This document shows, piece after piece, positions 24,961 through 34,008 of a DNA stretch of 64,000 nucleotides. The translations under genes were made by a program, and so were the position numbers. The notes below the pieces were generated by a model. That model searched no databases. It had not been told where the DNA came from and worked only from the letters and a program-made list of their open reading frames with translations. How positions within the stretch are numbered: position 1 is the first letter of the stretch; every line of letters starts with the position of its first letter. The stretch is from positions 62,001-126,000 of the forward strand of contig NZ_JBGCCH010000026.1 in the NCBI RefSeq assembly GCF_041261205.1. The letters are read 5' to 3'. This DNA comes from Catenulispora sp. MAP5-51 (GTDB taxonomy: Bacteria; Actinomycetota; Actinomycetes; Streptomycetales; Catenulisporaceae).

Positions 24961-25414
24961 CACCGGCGACGGCCTGCTGGCCGAGCAGGCCGTCCGGTTC
25001 GGCGTCGTGGCGTCCGACCGCTACGACGCGGTCCGCCGATGCGGCGAGCTGCTGGTCGAGGTCGGAGCCGTGAGCCAGGACTACGTCCCCTCGATGCGCG
25101 AGCGCGAAGACGAGATCTCGACCTACATCGGCGCCGGGGTCGCGATCCCGCACTCCACCGCCGCCGGCAAGAAGCACGTCCGCCACGACGCGCTGGCCGT
25201 CCTGGCGCTGGCCGAACCCGTCGACTGGGGCGAGGGACAAGAGGTGTCGATGTGCGTGGCGATCGCCGCCCTCGGAGACCGGCACCTGGACATCCTCGCC
25301 GAACTCGCCGAGGTCCTGATGGACCCCGAGCGGGCCGGGCGACTGCACAAGGCAACGACCGCGAACGAAGTGATCCGGCTGCTCCAGCCGGAGGGAAAGG
25401 CAGAGAACGTATGA
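24953..25414 (+). CDS. PTS IIA subunit, fructose/mannitol family
   Basis: 153 residues of the IIA-Fru/Mtl fold. The active histidine is His67 in VAIPHSTAAGKKHV. It accepts phosphate from HPr, which is encoded two genes downstream. Tight overlaps on both sides (8 bp with IIB, 4 bp with the dehydrogenase) indicate co-translation. Confidence 0.9.
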   Translation: MSDTGDGLLAEQAVRFGVVASDRYDAVRRCGELLVEVGAVSQDYVPSMREREDEISTYIGAGVAIPHSTAAGKKHVRHDALAVLALAEPVDWGEGQEVSMCVAIAALGDRHLDILAELAEVLMDPERAGRLHKATTANEVIRLLQPEGKAENV

Positions 25415-26451
25415 AGGCCGCTGTGTTCCACGGACCCGGGGACGTCCGGATCGAAGACGTGCCCGAACCCACCGCCGGCGCCGGCGAGGTGAAGATCCGG
25501 GTGCTGGCCTGCTCGATGTGCGGGACCGACCTGAAGATCTTCCGCTCCGGGCACTTCCGCATCGCCCCGCCGCGGGTGATGGGGCACGAGATCGCCGGGG
25601 AGATCGTCGAGATCGGCGCCGGGGTCGAGGGCTGGGCGCCGGGGGACCGGGTGCAGGTGATCGCCGCGATCCCGGACGGCACCTGCGAGGAGTGCGCCCG
25701 CGGGCACCAGACCGTGTGCCTGAACCAGGAGTCGATGGGCTACCAGTACGAGGGCGGCTTCGCCGAGTACATGGTGGTCCCGCGCAGCGTGCTGGCCGTG
25801 GACGGGATGAACCGGATCCCCGACGGCGTCGGCGCCGACGAGGCCTCCGTGACCGAGCCGCTGGCCTGCGTGCTCAACGGCCAGGAGCTGGCCGGCACCG
25901 GCCCCGGCGACGTGGTGGCGGTCTTCGGCGCGGGCCCGATCGGCTGCCTGCACGTCCGCCTGGCCCGTTCCCGCGGCGTGTCGCGCATCATCATGATCGA
26001 GGTCAACCGCGAACGCCTCCACCTCGCCGCCGACCTGGTCCACCCCGACGACACCGTCTGCGCCGAGGACGGCGACATCATCGAGCAGGTCCGCAAGCTC
26101 ACCGACGGCCGCGGCGTGGACGTGGTGATCACCGCCACCGCCGCCGGGGCGGCCCAGGAGCAGGCCCTGCAGATCGCCGCCCCCCGCGCTCGTATCAGCT
26201 TCTTCGGCGGCCTGCCCAAGGACAAGCCGACCATCACCCTGGACTCCAACCTGGTCCACTACCGCGAACTGACGATCGTCGGTGCCAACGGCTCCTCCCC
26301 GGCGCACAACGCCCGCGCCCTGGAGCTGATCGCCACCGGCGAGGTGCCCGTGAAGGACCTGATCTCGGTCCGCCTGCCCCTGGAGCGGGTGCTGGACGCC
26401 CTGGACATCGTGGCCAAGGGCGAGGCCATCAAGGTCACCATCGAGCCCTGA
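25411..26451 (+). CDS. Zinc-dependent medium-chain polyol (phosphate) dehydrogenase
   Basis: 346 residues from ATG 25411, overlapping the IIA stop. The catalytic zinc site is CSMCGTD and GHEIAGE; the cofactor loop is VFGAGPIGCLH. The structural-zinc loop reads DGTCEECARGHQTVC, so the first of the four usual cysteines appears as Asp and only three remain. Within a PTS operon it probably oxidises the hexitol phosphate to a ketose phosphate, as GatD does for galactitol-1-phosphate; a classical short mannitol-1-phosphate dehydrogenase is absent. Action on free polyols is an alternative. Confidence 0.85.
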   Translation: MKAAVFHGPGDVRIEDVPEPTAGAGEVKIRVLACSMCGTDLKIFRSGHFRIAPPRVMGHEIAGEIVEIGAGVEGWAPGDRVQVIAAIPDGTCEECARGHQTVCLNQESMGYQYEGGFAEYMVVPRSVLAVDGMNRIPDGVGADEASVTEPLACVLNGQELAGTGPGDVVAVFGAGPIGCLHVRLARSRGVSRIIMIEVNRERLHLAADLVHPDDTVCAEDGDIIEQVRKLTDGRGVDVVITATAAGAAQEQALQIAAPRARISFFGGLPKDKPTITLDSNLVHYRELTIVGANGSSPAHNARALELIATGEVPVKDLISVRLPLERVLDALDIVAKGEAIKVTIEP

Positions 26452-26479
26452 GCCGAGCCCCGAGCTGAAGGAGACAGAC

Positions 26480-26761
26480 ATGGCAGAGCGCACCGTCGTG
26501 GTCGGATCCACCAGCGGGCTCCACGCCCGTCCGGCGAAACTGCTGGTCCAGGCAGCCGCGAAGCAGCCGGCGACGGTGCGGCTGCGCGTGGGCGACCGCC
26601 CGCCGATCGACACCCGCAGCATCCTGGCGGTCCTCGCGGCCCGGGTGAAGCAGGGGACGGAGGTCACCTTGCAGGCCGAGGGCGAGGGCGCCGAGGAGGC
26701 GGTCGCGGCGCTGGCCGAGCTGATCGCCCGGAACCTGGATGAGGAGACTGAGGATGCCTGA
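26480..26761 (+). CDS. ptsH: HPr phosphocarrier protein
   Basis: 93 residues. The active histidine is His15 in GLHARPAKLLVQ. A serine is near position 47 (DTRSILAVL), where Ser46 of Firmicute HPr sits. It carries phosphate from Enzyme I to IIA. Its presence next to its own permease and Enzyme I makes the operon independent of a distant pts locus. GAAGGAGA is the ribosome site. Confidence 0.93.
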   Translation: MAERTVVVGSTSGLHARPAKLLVQAAAKQPATVRLRVGDRPPIDTRSILAVLAARVKQGTEVTLQAEGEGAEEAVAALAELIARNLDEETEDA

Positions 26762-28532
26762 GGCGCAAGCCGGCGGCGCGGCGGCTGATGTGGCGCAGGT
26801 CGCCGGGCTTGCTGCTGTGGCAAGCGCAAGCGCAAGCGCAAGCGCGGGCGCGGGCGGGCAGGCGGCTGGTGTGGCGCAGGCCGGCGTTGCCGTCGGGCTT
26901 GCTGCGGCAGCACGGCTCAGCGGCGTCGGGGTGAGCGCGGGCACGGCCTCTGGTCCGGTCGTGCGCATGACCGTCCCGGCGCCCCTCCCGCCGCCGCACC
27001 AGGTCACTGACTCCGCCGCCGAACTGTCCTCGGCCTGCCAAGCCATCACCGTCCTGGCCGCCGACCTCAACACCCGCGCCGCCCGCCTGTCCGGCGAAGC
27101 GCGCGACATCCTCGAAGCCCTGGCGATGATCGCCGAGGACCCTCTCCTCGCCGAGGACATCGGCCGGCGCACCGCCGCCGGCACCGACGCCGCGCACGCC
27201 CTCACCGAGGCCTTCGACGCCCAGGCCGACCTGCTGCGCGAGGGCGGCGGCTACCTCGCCGAGCGTGCCGCGGACCTCGAAGACCTGCGCGACCGTGCCG
27301 CGGCCATCGCCCTGGGCCGTCCGATCCCCGGCATCCCGGATCCCGGCCACCCCTTCGTCCTGGCGGCCGCCGATCTCGCCCCCGCCGACACCGCGAACCT
27401 GAACCCCGACCAGGTCCTGGCGATCCTCACCGAGCGCGGCGGCCCGACCAGCCACACCGCGATCCTGGCGCGCGGCCTCGGCATTCCGGCGATCGTCGCG
27501 GTCACCGGCGTGACCGCCGTCGCCGACGGCACCCTGGTCGCGGTCGACGGCACCACCGGGACCGTCACCGTAGGCGTGGAACATGCCGGCGACACCGTGC
27601 CCCGCCCCCGCGCCCAGACCGACCTCGCCGCCCTCGGCCCCTGCCACACCGCGGACGGCCACCCCGTCTCCCTCTACCTGAACATCGGTGCGCTGAAAGA
27701 CGCCCGCCCCGGCGCCCAAGGCGTAGGCCTGCTGCGCACCGAGTTCCTGTTCCTCGGCCGCAAAGACGCGCCCTCCAAAACCGAACAACACGACGCCTAC
27801 CTCGAACTCTTCAACGCCTTCCCCGAACCCGGCACCCGCGTCGTCATCCGCACCCTGGACGCCGGCGCCGACAAGCCCCTGCCGTTCCTCGGCCTGCCCG
27901 CCGAGGAGAACCCGGCGCTGGGCGTCAGGGGCCTGCGCACCGCGCGCCTGCGCCCCGAGGTCCTCGACGACCAGCTCGCCGCCATCGCCTCGGCCGCCGC
28001 CCAAGCCTCCTGCGAGGTCTGGACCATGGCCCCGATGGTCGCCACCCCCGGCGAGGCCGCGGACTTCGCCGCCCGGGCCCGTGCGCACGGCCTGGAGCAC
28101 GTAGGCGCCATGATCGAGATCCCCGCCGCGGCGCTGCGCGCGGCCCGGCTGCTGGCGCACCTGGACTTCCTGTCCATCGGCACCAACGACCTGGGCCAGT
28201 ACACGATGGCCGCCGACCGTCAGGACGGCCGCCTGCCCGACCTGCTCGACCCCTGGCAGCCCGCGCTGCTGGAGCTGATCGCGCTGGCCGCCGAGGCCGG
28301 GCGCGCGGCGGGCAAGCCGGTGGGCGTGTGCGGAGAGGCGGCGGCCGATCCGCGGCTGGCCCCGGTGCTCGTCGGCCTGGGGGTGACCTCGCTGTCGATG
28401 GCCGCCGCGGCGGTTCCCGCCGTCCACGCCGCGCTCAGCGCGCGCACCCTGGCGCGGTGCCGGGAGCTCGCGGCACTGGCACGCGACGCGGGAGATCCGG
28501 CCGAAGCCAGGGAGCTGGTGTCGCGGTCCTGA
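26754..28532 (+). CDS. ptsI: PTS Enzyme I (phosphoenolpyruvate-protein phosphotransferase)
   Basis: 592 residues from ATG 26754, overlapping ptsH by 8 bp, with GAGGAG 7 bp upstream. The phospho-histidine is in GGPTSHTAILARGLGIPAIV. The PEP-binding barrel shows LLRTEFLFL, TLDAGADKPLPF, GIRGLR-like GVRGLRTARL, SIGTNDLGQYTMA and VCGEAA. The family normally begins at about LSGVGVSAGTASGPV; here an extra 55 Ala/Gly-rich residues precede it, part of them from a hexamer repeat. The enzyme starts the PTS relay from PEP. Whether the extension is kept in the mature protein is unknown; a start inside it (GTG near 26930) is possible. Confidence 0.92.
   Translation: MPEAQAGGAAADVAQVAGLAAVASASASASAGAGGQAAGVAQAGVAVGLAAAARLSGVGVSAGTASGPVVRMTVPAPLPPPHQVTDSAAELSSACQAITVLAADLNTRAARLSGEARDILEALAMIAEDPLLAEDIGRRTAAGTDAAHALTEAFDAQADLLREGGGYLAERAADLEDLRDRAAAIALGRPIPGIPDPGHPFVLAAADLAPADTANLNPDQVLAILTERGGPTSHTAILARGLGIPAIVAVTGVTAVADGTLVAVDGTTGTVTVGVEHAGDTVPRPRAQTDLAALGPCHTADGHPVSLYLNIGALKDARPGAQGVGLLRTEFLFLGRKDAPSKTEQHDAYLELFNAFPEPGTRVVIRTLDAGADKPLPFLGLPAEENPALGVRGLRTARLRPEVLDDQLAAIASAAAQASCEVWTMAPMVATPGEAADFAARARAHGLEHVGAMIEIPAAALRAARLLAHLDFLSIGTNDLGQYTMAADRQDGRLPDLLDPWQPALLELIALAAEAGRAAGKPVGVCGEAAADPRLAPVLVGLGVTSLSMAAAAVPAVHAALSARTLARCRELAALARDAGDPAEARELVSRS
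26820..26855 (+). repeat. Hexamer repeat in the 5' end of ptsI
   Basis: Four exact gcaagc units (26820-26843) are followed by two gcgggc units. They encode an (Ala-Ser)n/(Ala-Gly)n stretch in the N-terminal extension of Enzyme I. Confidence 0.9.
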
Positions 28533-28575
28533 CAAGAAACCGGCCGCCGCCGCTCCGGGTGACCCGTTCGGAGGT

Positions 28576-28601
28576 AGAAAGGTTACAAAGGCAACCTTTC
28601 T
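28576..28601. promoter_or_regulatory. Inverted repeat in the leader of the permease gene
   Basis: AGAAAGGTT and AACCTTTCT are perfect 9-bp arms around 8 bp. It lies between a GGAGGT at 28570-28575 and the permease ATG 28618, a spacing far too long for ordinary initiation. It could be an operator or a leader hairpin. No T-run follows, so a terminator for ptsI is less likely. Confidence 0.55.
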
Positions 28602-28617
28602 GACCACACCACCGAAT

Positions 28618-30255
28618 ATGGCGGTACAAGATTCGGCCGGCGGCTCCGGGCACTCGACCCACCTGCGGCGCGACATCGGGCTGATCGGCCTGCTGTGGGC
28701 CTCCGAAGGGTCGATCATCGGGTCGGGCTGGCTGTACAGCGCGCAGAAGGCACTGGTCGCGGCGGGCCCCGCCGCCCTGATCAGCTGGGGCATCGCGGCG
28801 GTGGCGATCATCGCGCTGGCGTTCGTGCACGCCGAGCTCGGCGGCATGTTCCCGGTCGCCGGCGGCACCGCGCGCTACCCGCACTACGCCTTCGGCGGCG
28901 CGGCCGGGGCCTCGTTCGGGTGGTTCACCTGGCTGCAGGCCGTGACCGTCCCGCCGATCGAGGTCCAGGCGATGATCGGCTACGCCCAGCACTACGCCTG
29001 GGCCGACAGCTGGCAGCACAAGGACGGCACGCTCACCGGCTACGGCGAACTCGTCGCGATCCTGCTGATGGCGATCTTCACGGCCGTGAACTTCCTCGGC
29101 ATCCAGAAGCTGGCCACCGTGAACAACGCCGCGACCTGGTGGAAGGTCGGCGTGCCGCTGCTCACCATCTTCGTGCTGGCCCTGACCCACTTCCACGCCT
29201 CGAACTTCACCGCCTCCTCCGGCGGCGGCTTCATGCCCTTCGGCGCGCACGGCATCATGTCGGCGGTCTCCACCTCCGGCATCATCTTCGCCCTGCTCGG
29301 CTTCGAGCAGGCGATCCAGCTGGCCGGGGAGTCGCGCAACCCGCGCAAGGACATCCCGCGCGCGACCATCCTGTCGATCCTGATCGGCGCCGCGATCTAC
29401 ATCATGCTGCAGGTGGTCTACATCGCCGCGCTGCCGGCCGCGACCTTCGCCGCGGGCTGGGCGCACCTGGACTACAAGAACATCAGCGGCCCGTTCGCGG
29501 GCCTGGCGACGCTGGTGGGCCTGGGCTGGCTGGCGACGATCCTGTACATCGACGCGATCATCTCCCCCGGCGGCACCGGCCTGATCTACACCACGTCCAC
29601 CTCCCGCATCACCTACGGCCTGAGCCGCAACGGCTACATCCCGGTGCAGTACGAGCACGTCACCCGGCGCGGCGTGCCGTGGCTGGGCATGCTCACCGCG
29701 TTCGTGGTCGGCTGCATCTGCTTCCTGCCGTTCCCCAGCTGGCAGCAGCTGGTCTCGTTCATCACCTCCGCCAGCGTGCTGATGTACGCCGGGGCGCCGC
29801 TGGCCTTCGGCGTGTTCCGCGACAAGCTCCCGGACGTGGAGCGGCCCTACCGCCTGGCGGCCGGGGCGCTGATGGCGCCGTTCGCCTTCATCGTCGCGAA
29901 CCTGATCATCCTGTGGGCCGGCTGGGACACCGACTGGCGGCTCGGGGTGGCGATCGTCATCGGCTACGTGCTGCTGGCGATCTCCCGGATCTTCCACCTG
30001 AACCCGGCCCAGCCGCCGCTGGAGCTGCGCTCGGCGCAGTGGCTGCTGCCGTACCTGCTGGGGATGGGGATCATCGTGCGGGTCAGCGCCTTCGGCCCGA
30101 TGAAGAACCCGTGGCTGACGGAGTGGACGTCGCTGATCGTGGTGGCCGTGGTGAGCCTGGTGATCTACTACTGGGCCAAGGCCGTGGCGCTGCCGCCGGA
30201 ACGGATCCGCGCGCACGTGGCCGACGTCGCCGTGGTCGACCTGCCGGAGCACTGA
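28618..30255 (+). CDS. APC-superfamily amino-acid permease
   Basis: 545 residues with about twelve hydrophobic segments. It has the APC N-terminal pattern LIGLLWASEGSIIGSGWLY, the glutamate-rich loop GFEQAIQLAGESRNPRKDIPRA and a SPGGTGLIYTTSTSR segment resembling bacterial amino-acid/polyamine antiporters. It should exchange or import an amino acid or related compound. ATG 28618 has no Shine-Dalgarno at normal distance; a 9-bp hairpin sits just upstream, and translation may be leaderless. It precedes the TetR gene on the same strand by 74 bp. Substrate unknown. Confidence 0.85.
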   Translation: MAVQDSAGGSGHSTHLRRDIGLIGLLWASEGSIIGSGWLYSAQKALVAAGPAALISWGIAAVAIIALAFVHAELGGMFPVAGGTARYPHYAFGGAAGASFGWFTWLQAVTVPPIEVQAMIGYAQHYAWADSWQHKDGTLTGYGELVAILLMAIFTAVNFLGIQKLATVNNAATWWKVGVPLLTIFVLALTHFHASNFTASSGGGFMPFGAHGIMSAVSTSGIIFALLGFEQAIQLAGESRNPRKDIPRATILSILIGAAIYIMLQVVYIAALPAATFAAGWAHLDYKNISGPFAGLATLVGLGWLATILYIDAIISPGGTGLIYTTSTSRITYGLSRNGYIPVQYEHVTRRGVPWLGMLTAFVVGCICFLPFPSWQQLVSFITSASVLMYAGAPLAFGVFRDKLPDVERPYRLAAGALMAPFAFIVANLIILWAGWDTDWRLGVAIVIGYVLLAISRIFHLNPAQPPLELRSAQWLLPYLLGMGIIVRVSAFGPMKNPWLTEWTSLIVVAVVSLVIYYWAKAVALPPERIRAHVADVAVVDLPEH

Positions 30256-30329
30256 CGGGCCGGAGCACCGCCCGGCCGCGGCCTTGTGCGGCTTGTCAGC
30301 GGCGGCGGCGCGGGATCAAGCTGACTTCC

Positions 30330-31547
30330 ATGACGACCCGGACCCCGCGGACCAGCGCACGCCGCGACCAGCTGACGGCGATCGCCGCCGGCCTGTTCGC
30401 CCGCGACGGCTACCACAACGTGACCGTCGGCGACATCGCCGCCGCCGCGGGCCTGTCCGGACCGGCCATCTACCGCCACTTCCCCGGCAAGCAGGCCATC
30501 CTGGCCGAGGTGGTGCGCTCCGGCTTCGACGAGATGGCCCAGGTCCTGGCCGCCGACCTGGCCGGCATGTCCGACCCGGCCGAACGGCTCCGCCGCACCT
30601 ACCGCGACCTGGCCGCCTTCGTGATCCGCCGGCCCGAGTTCGGCGTGATGTGGCGCCGCGAGTACCGCCATCTCGCGCCCGAGGACGCCGCCGACCTGGC
30701 CAAGCGGATGGGCGAGGCCACCGACGCGGTGGTCGCCGAGCTGCGCGCGCTGCGCCCGGAACTGGAGCCGGCGGACGCCGAACTGGTCGCGTGGGCCGCC
30801 CTGAGCGTCATGGGCAGCATCTCCGACCACCGGGTCCGGCTGCCCCGCGCGGCCTTCGAGGAACTGCTGGCCGGGATCGCGATGGACGTGGTGTCGGTGG
30901 AGTTCGGCGAGCTCGGCAGCGATAACAGGCCCGACGAACCGGCGGCGGGGGACCGGAAAGAGCAGATCCTCGCAGCCGCGGCACGACTGTTCTGGGACCG
31001 CGGCTACCACGAGGTGACGCTCGACGAGATCGGCGCCGCCGCAGGCATCGCGGGGCCGAGTGTCTACAGCCACTTCGCCGGCAAGACCGAGCTGCTGCGC
31101 ACGATCACCGAGCGGATCGGGGAGCGCCTGCGGCAGGACCTCGCCGAAAGCTATGCGGCTGCACCCGATCTCAGGGCTCCATCCGCCGCCCTCACCGTTC
31201 TCGGCGACCTCACCACCCGCTACGTCTCCACCGTCCTGTCCTCCCGCGACCTGGTCGCCGCCTACTTCACCGAGGGCCACAACCTCCCCGACCGCGACCG
31301 CGCCGAGACCCGCCGCTTCCAGCGCGCCTACACCGCACGCTGGTGCGGTCTGCTCGGCGCCGCCAATCCGTCCGCATCGCCCGAGGAGGTCCGCATCCGC
31401 GTCCTCGCCGCGTTCGCCGTCGTCAACGACACCGCCCGCACCCGCCGCCTGCTCGAACGCCCGGGTTTGGCCGGGCGGCTGCGGGCGCTGATGCTGGCAG
31501 TGCTCTTGACACCGGTGTCCGAGGCGCGCGATGTTAATCGCCGTTAG
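30330..31547 (+). CDS. Double TetR-type transcriptional regulator (two fused TetR modules)
   Basis: 405 residues, twice a normal TetR. The first HTH (about 10-56) has LTAIAAGLFARDGYHNVTVGDIAAAAGLSG and IYRHFPGKQ. The second HTH (about 210-256) has ILAAAARLFWDRGYHEVTLDEIGAAAGIAG and VYSHFAGKT. Each is followed by an all-helical ligand domain. The halves are related but diverged, so this is an old in-frame duplication rather than an assembly error. It immediately precedes the beta-oxidation genes by 31 bp and probably controls them, perhaps sensing acyl-CoA; that is inference. Confidence 0.9.
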   Translation: MTTRTPRTSARRDQLTAIAAGLFARDGYHNVTVGDIAAAAGLSGPAIYRHFPGKQAILAEVVRSGFDEMAQVLAADLAGMSDPAERLRRTYRDLAAFVIRRPEFGVMWRREYRHLAPEDAADLAKRMGEATDAVVAELRALRPELEPADAELVAWAALSVMGSISDHRVRLPRAAFEELLAGIAMDVVSVEFGELGSDNRPDEPAAGDRKEQILAAAARLFWDRGYHEVTLDEIGAAAGIAGPSVYSHFAGKTELLRTITERIGERLRQDLAESYAAAPDLRAPSAALTVLGDLTTRYVSTVLSSRDLVAAYFTEGHNLPDRDRAETRRFQRAYTARWCGLLGAANPSASPEEVRIRVLAAFAVVNDTARTRRLLERPGLAGRLRALMLAVLLTPVSEARDVNRR

Positions 31548-31578
31548 GCGGTGGGCCTCGGCAGACAGGGAGTCCTAG

Positions 31579-32724
31579 ATGAGCAGATCGGCCTGGGCGG
31601 GCGAGGACGTGGAGGCGTTGCGGGAGCTCGCGACGGCCTTCTTCACCAACGAGGCGCTGCCCCGGGAGGAGGAGTTCGCGGCGCAGGGCTTCCCCAGCGG
31701 CGACATCTGGCAGGCGGCCGGCAAGCTCGGGCTGCTGTGCGCCTCGATCCCCGAGGAGTACGGCGGCGGGGGCGGCACCTTCGCCCACGAGGTCGCCATC
31801 ACCGAGGCGCAGATGCGCTCCGGCGCCGGCGCCATGGCGATCACCGTGCACGCCGGGATCGTCGCGCACTACCTCAACGCGTACGCCACCGAGGAGCAGA
31901 AGCGGCGCTGGCTGCCGCGCATGGCCTCCGGCGAGCTGGTCGGCGCGATCGCCATGACCGAGCCCGGGACCGGCTCGGACCTGCAGAACGTCGCCACCAA
32001 AGCGGTCCGCGAGGGCGACGAGTACGTCATCAGCGGCGCCAAGACCTTCATCACCAACGGCCACACCGCCGGCCTGGTCGTCATCGTCGCCAAGACCGAC
32101 ACCACGCAGGGCGCGCACGGTGTCTCCCTGCTGGTCGCCGAGGTCGGCGAGGACACCCCCGGCTTCGCGCGCGGCCGCGTCCTGAAGAAGGTCGGCCAGC
32201 ACAGCACCGACACCGCCGAGCTCTTCTTCGACGGCCTGCGCGTCCCGGCCGAGAACCTGCTCGGCGGCGTCGAGGGCCAGGGCTTCATCCAGCTCATGCT
32301 GCAACTCCCGCAGGAGCGCCTGCTGGTCGCCGCGATCGGAATGGTGATGCTGGAGGCCGCCGTTGACTACACCGTGGCCTACACCAAGGAGCGCCAGGCC
32401 TTCGGCAAGCCGCTGTTCAAGCTCCAGAACACCCGCTTCGAGCTGGCCGAGTGCGCGACCATCGCGCGCGTGGCCCGGGTGTTCTTCGACGACTGTGTCC
32501 TCAAGCACCTGGAAGGCGGCCTGGACGCCGCGACCGCCTCGATGGCCAAGTACTGGATCACCGACCGCCAGACCGAGGTCGTGGACCGCTGTGTGCAGCT
32601 GCACGGCGGTTACGGCTACATGCTCGAGTACCCGATCGCGCGGCTGTTCGCCGACGGCCGGGTGCAGCGCATCTACGGCGGCGCCAACGAAATCATGAAG
32701 GAACTGATCGCCCGCTCGCTGTAG
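31579..32724 (+). CDS. Acyl-CoA dehydrogenase
   Basis: 381 residues, the normal length. FAD/substrate segments are [14 protein letters not shown] and FITNGHTAG. The catalytic-base region is [20 protein letters not shown] and the C-terminal turn is [17 protein letters not shown]. It makes the first step of beta-oxidation, forming trans-2-enoyl-CoA and passing electrons to ETF (not encoded here). GGGAG precedes ATG 31579. It opens a three-gene set with thiolase and the FadB-type fusion. Chain-length preference not determined. Confidence 0.93.
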   Translation: MSRSAWAGEDVEALRELATAFFTNEALPREEEFAAQGFPSGDIWQAAGKLGLLCASIPEEYGGGGGTFAHEVAITEAQMRSGAGAMAITVHAGIVAHYLNAYATEEQKRRWLPRMASGELVGAIAMTEPGTGSDLQNVATKAVREGDEYVISGAKTFITNGHTAGLVVIVAKTDTTQGAHGVSLLVAEVGEDTPGFARGRVLKKVGQHSTDTAELFFDGLRVPAENLLGGVEGQGFIQLMLQLPQERLLVAAIGMVMLEAAVDYTVAYTKERQAFGKPLFKLQNTRFELAECATIARVARVFFDDCVLKHLEGGLDAATASMAKYWITDRQTEVVDRCVQLHGGYGYMLEYPIARLFADGRVQRIYGGANEIMKELIARSL

Positions 32725-32773
32725 CGGAAGCGACCGGACGAGACAGAGACTGAAGATAGAGAGAGGAACTGCG

Positions 32774-33991
32774 ATGTCGAACGCGTACGTCTACGACGCG
32801 ATCCGGACACCGCGCGGCCGGGGCAAGCAGAACGGCTCGCTGCACACCGTCAAGCCCATCTCCCTGATGGTCGGGCTCATCCAGGAGGTGACGGCCCGCC
32901 ACCCGAACCTGGACCCGGCGCTGATCGAGGACGTCATCCTCGGCGTGGTGTCCCCGATCGGCGAGCAGGGCTCGGACATAGCCAAGGTCTCGGCCCTGGC
33001 CGCGGGCCTGCCGGACACCACCGCCGGGGTCCAGCTCAACCGGTTCTGCGCCTCGGGGCTGGAGGCTGTGAACACCGCCGCGCAGAAGGTCGCCTCGGGC
33101 CTGGGCGAAGACCTGATCCTGGCCGGCGGCGTGGAGTCGATGTCGCGGGTGCCGATGGCCTCCGACGGCGGCGCCTGGTTCGAGGACCCGGAGACCGCCT
33201 ACGACATCTCCTTCATCCCGCAGGGCATCGGCGCGGACCTGATCGCCACCATCGAGGGCTTCTCCCGCACCGACGTCGACGAGTTCGCCGTCCGCTCCCA
33301 GGAGCTGGCCGCCGCGGCGCGCGCCGCCGGCTACTTCAAGAACTCGGTGGTCCCGGTCCGGGACCGCAACGGCCTGACGATCCTGGACGAGGACGAGTTC
33401 ATCCGGCCCGGCACGACCGTGCAGACCCTGTCCGGGCTCAAGCCCTCGTTCGAGGCGATCGGCGATCTCGGCGGCTTCGACGCGGTCGCGCTGCAGAAGT
33501 ACCACTGGGTGGAGAGGATCGACCACGTCCACCACGCCGGCAACTCCTCCGGCATCGTCGACGGCGCCGCCCTGGTCCTGATCGGCAACGAGCAGGCCGG
33601 CCAGGCCGCGGGCCTGACCCCGCGGGCCCGGATCCTGGCCACCGCGGTCTCCGGCGCCGACTCCACGATCATGCTCACCGGCCCCGCGCCGGCCTCGAAG
33701 AAGGCGCTGGCCAAGGCGGGCCTGGGCATCGAGGACATCGACCTGGTCGAGATCAACGAGGCCTTCGCCGGTGTGGTGCTGCGGTACGTCCGCGACATGG
33801 AGAACCTCCCGCTGGAGAAGGTCAACGTCAACGGCGGCGCGATCGCCATGGGCCACCCGCTGGGCGCCACCGGCGCGATGCTCATCGGCACGATCGTGGA
33901 CGAGCTGGAGCGGCGCGACCTGCGCCGCGGCCTGGTCACGCTGTGCGTGGGCGGCGGTATGGGCATTGCCACCATTGTCGAGCGGGTCTGA
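32774..33991 (+). CDS. fadA: Acetyl-CoA C-acyltransferase (thiolase)
   Basis: 405 residues. The nucleophilic cysteine is in [13 protein letters not shown], the histidine in [15 protein letters not shown] and the second cysteine in TLCVGGGMG. It cleaves 3-ketoacyl-CoA to acetyl-CoA and a shortened acyl-CoA. GAGAGGAAC precedes ATG 32774. The FadB-type gene follows after 17 bp, giving the classical FadA/FadB pair on one transcript. Confidence 0.93.
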   Translation: MSNAYVYDAIRTPRGRGKQNGSLHTVKPISLMVGLIQEVTARHPNLDPALIEDVILGVVSPIGEQGSDIAKVSALAAGLPDTTAGVQLNRFCASGLEAVNTAAQKVASGLGEDLILAGGVESMSRVPMASDGGAWFEDPETAYDISFIPQGIGADLIATIEGFSRTDVDEFAVRSQELAAAARAAGYFKNSVVPVRDRNGLTILDEDEFIRPGTTVQTLSGLKPSFEAIGDLGGFDAVALQKYHWVERIDHVHHAGNSSGIVDGAALVLIGNEQAGQAAGLTPRARILATAVSGADSTIMLTGPAPASKKALAKAGLGIEDIDLVEINEAFAGVVLRYVRDMENLPLEKVNVNGGAIAMGHPLGATGAMLIGTIVDELERRDLRRGLVTLCVGGGMGIATIVERV

Positions 33992-34008
33992 GGGCGGGTA
34001 CGAGGAAC

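Noticed and set aside
28576-28601. Inverted repeat as the terminator of the PTS operon
   Set aside because: The stem is A/T-rich and no T-run follows on either strand; an operator or leader structure fits better.
31528-31550. Possible TetR operator around the end of the regulator gene (ttaatcgccgttaggcgg)
   Set aside because: Symmetry is partial and there is no second copy in the window to support it.
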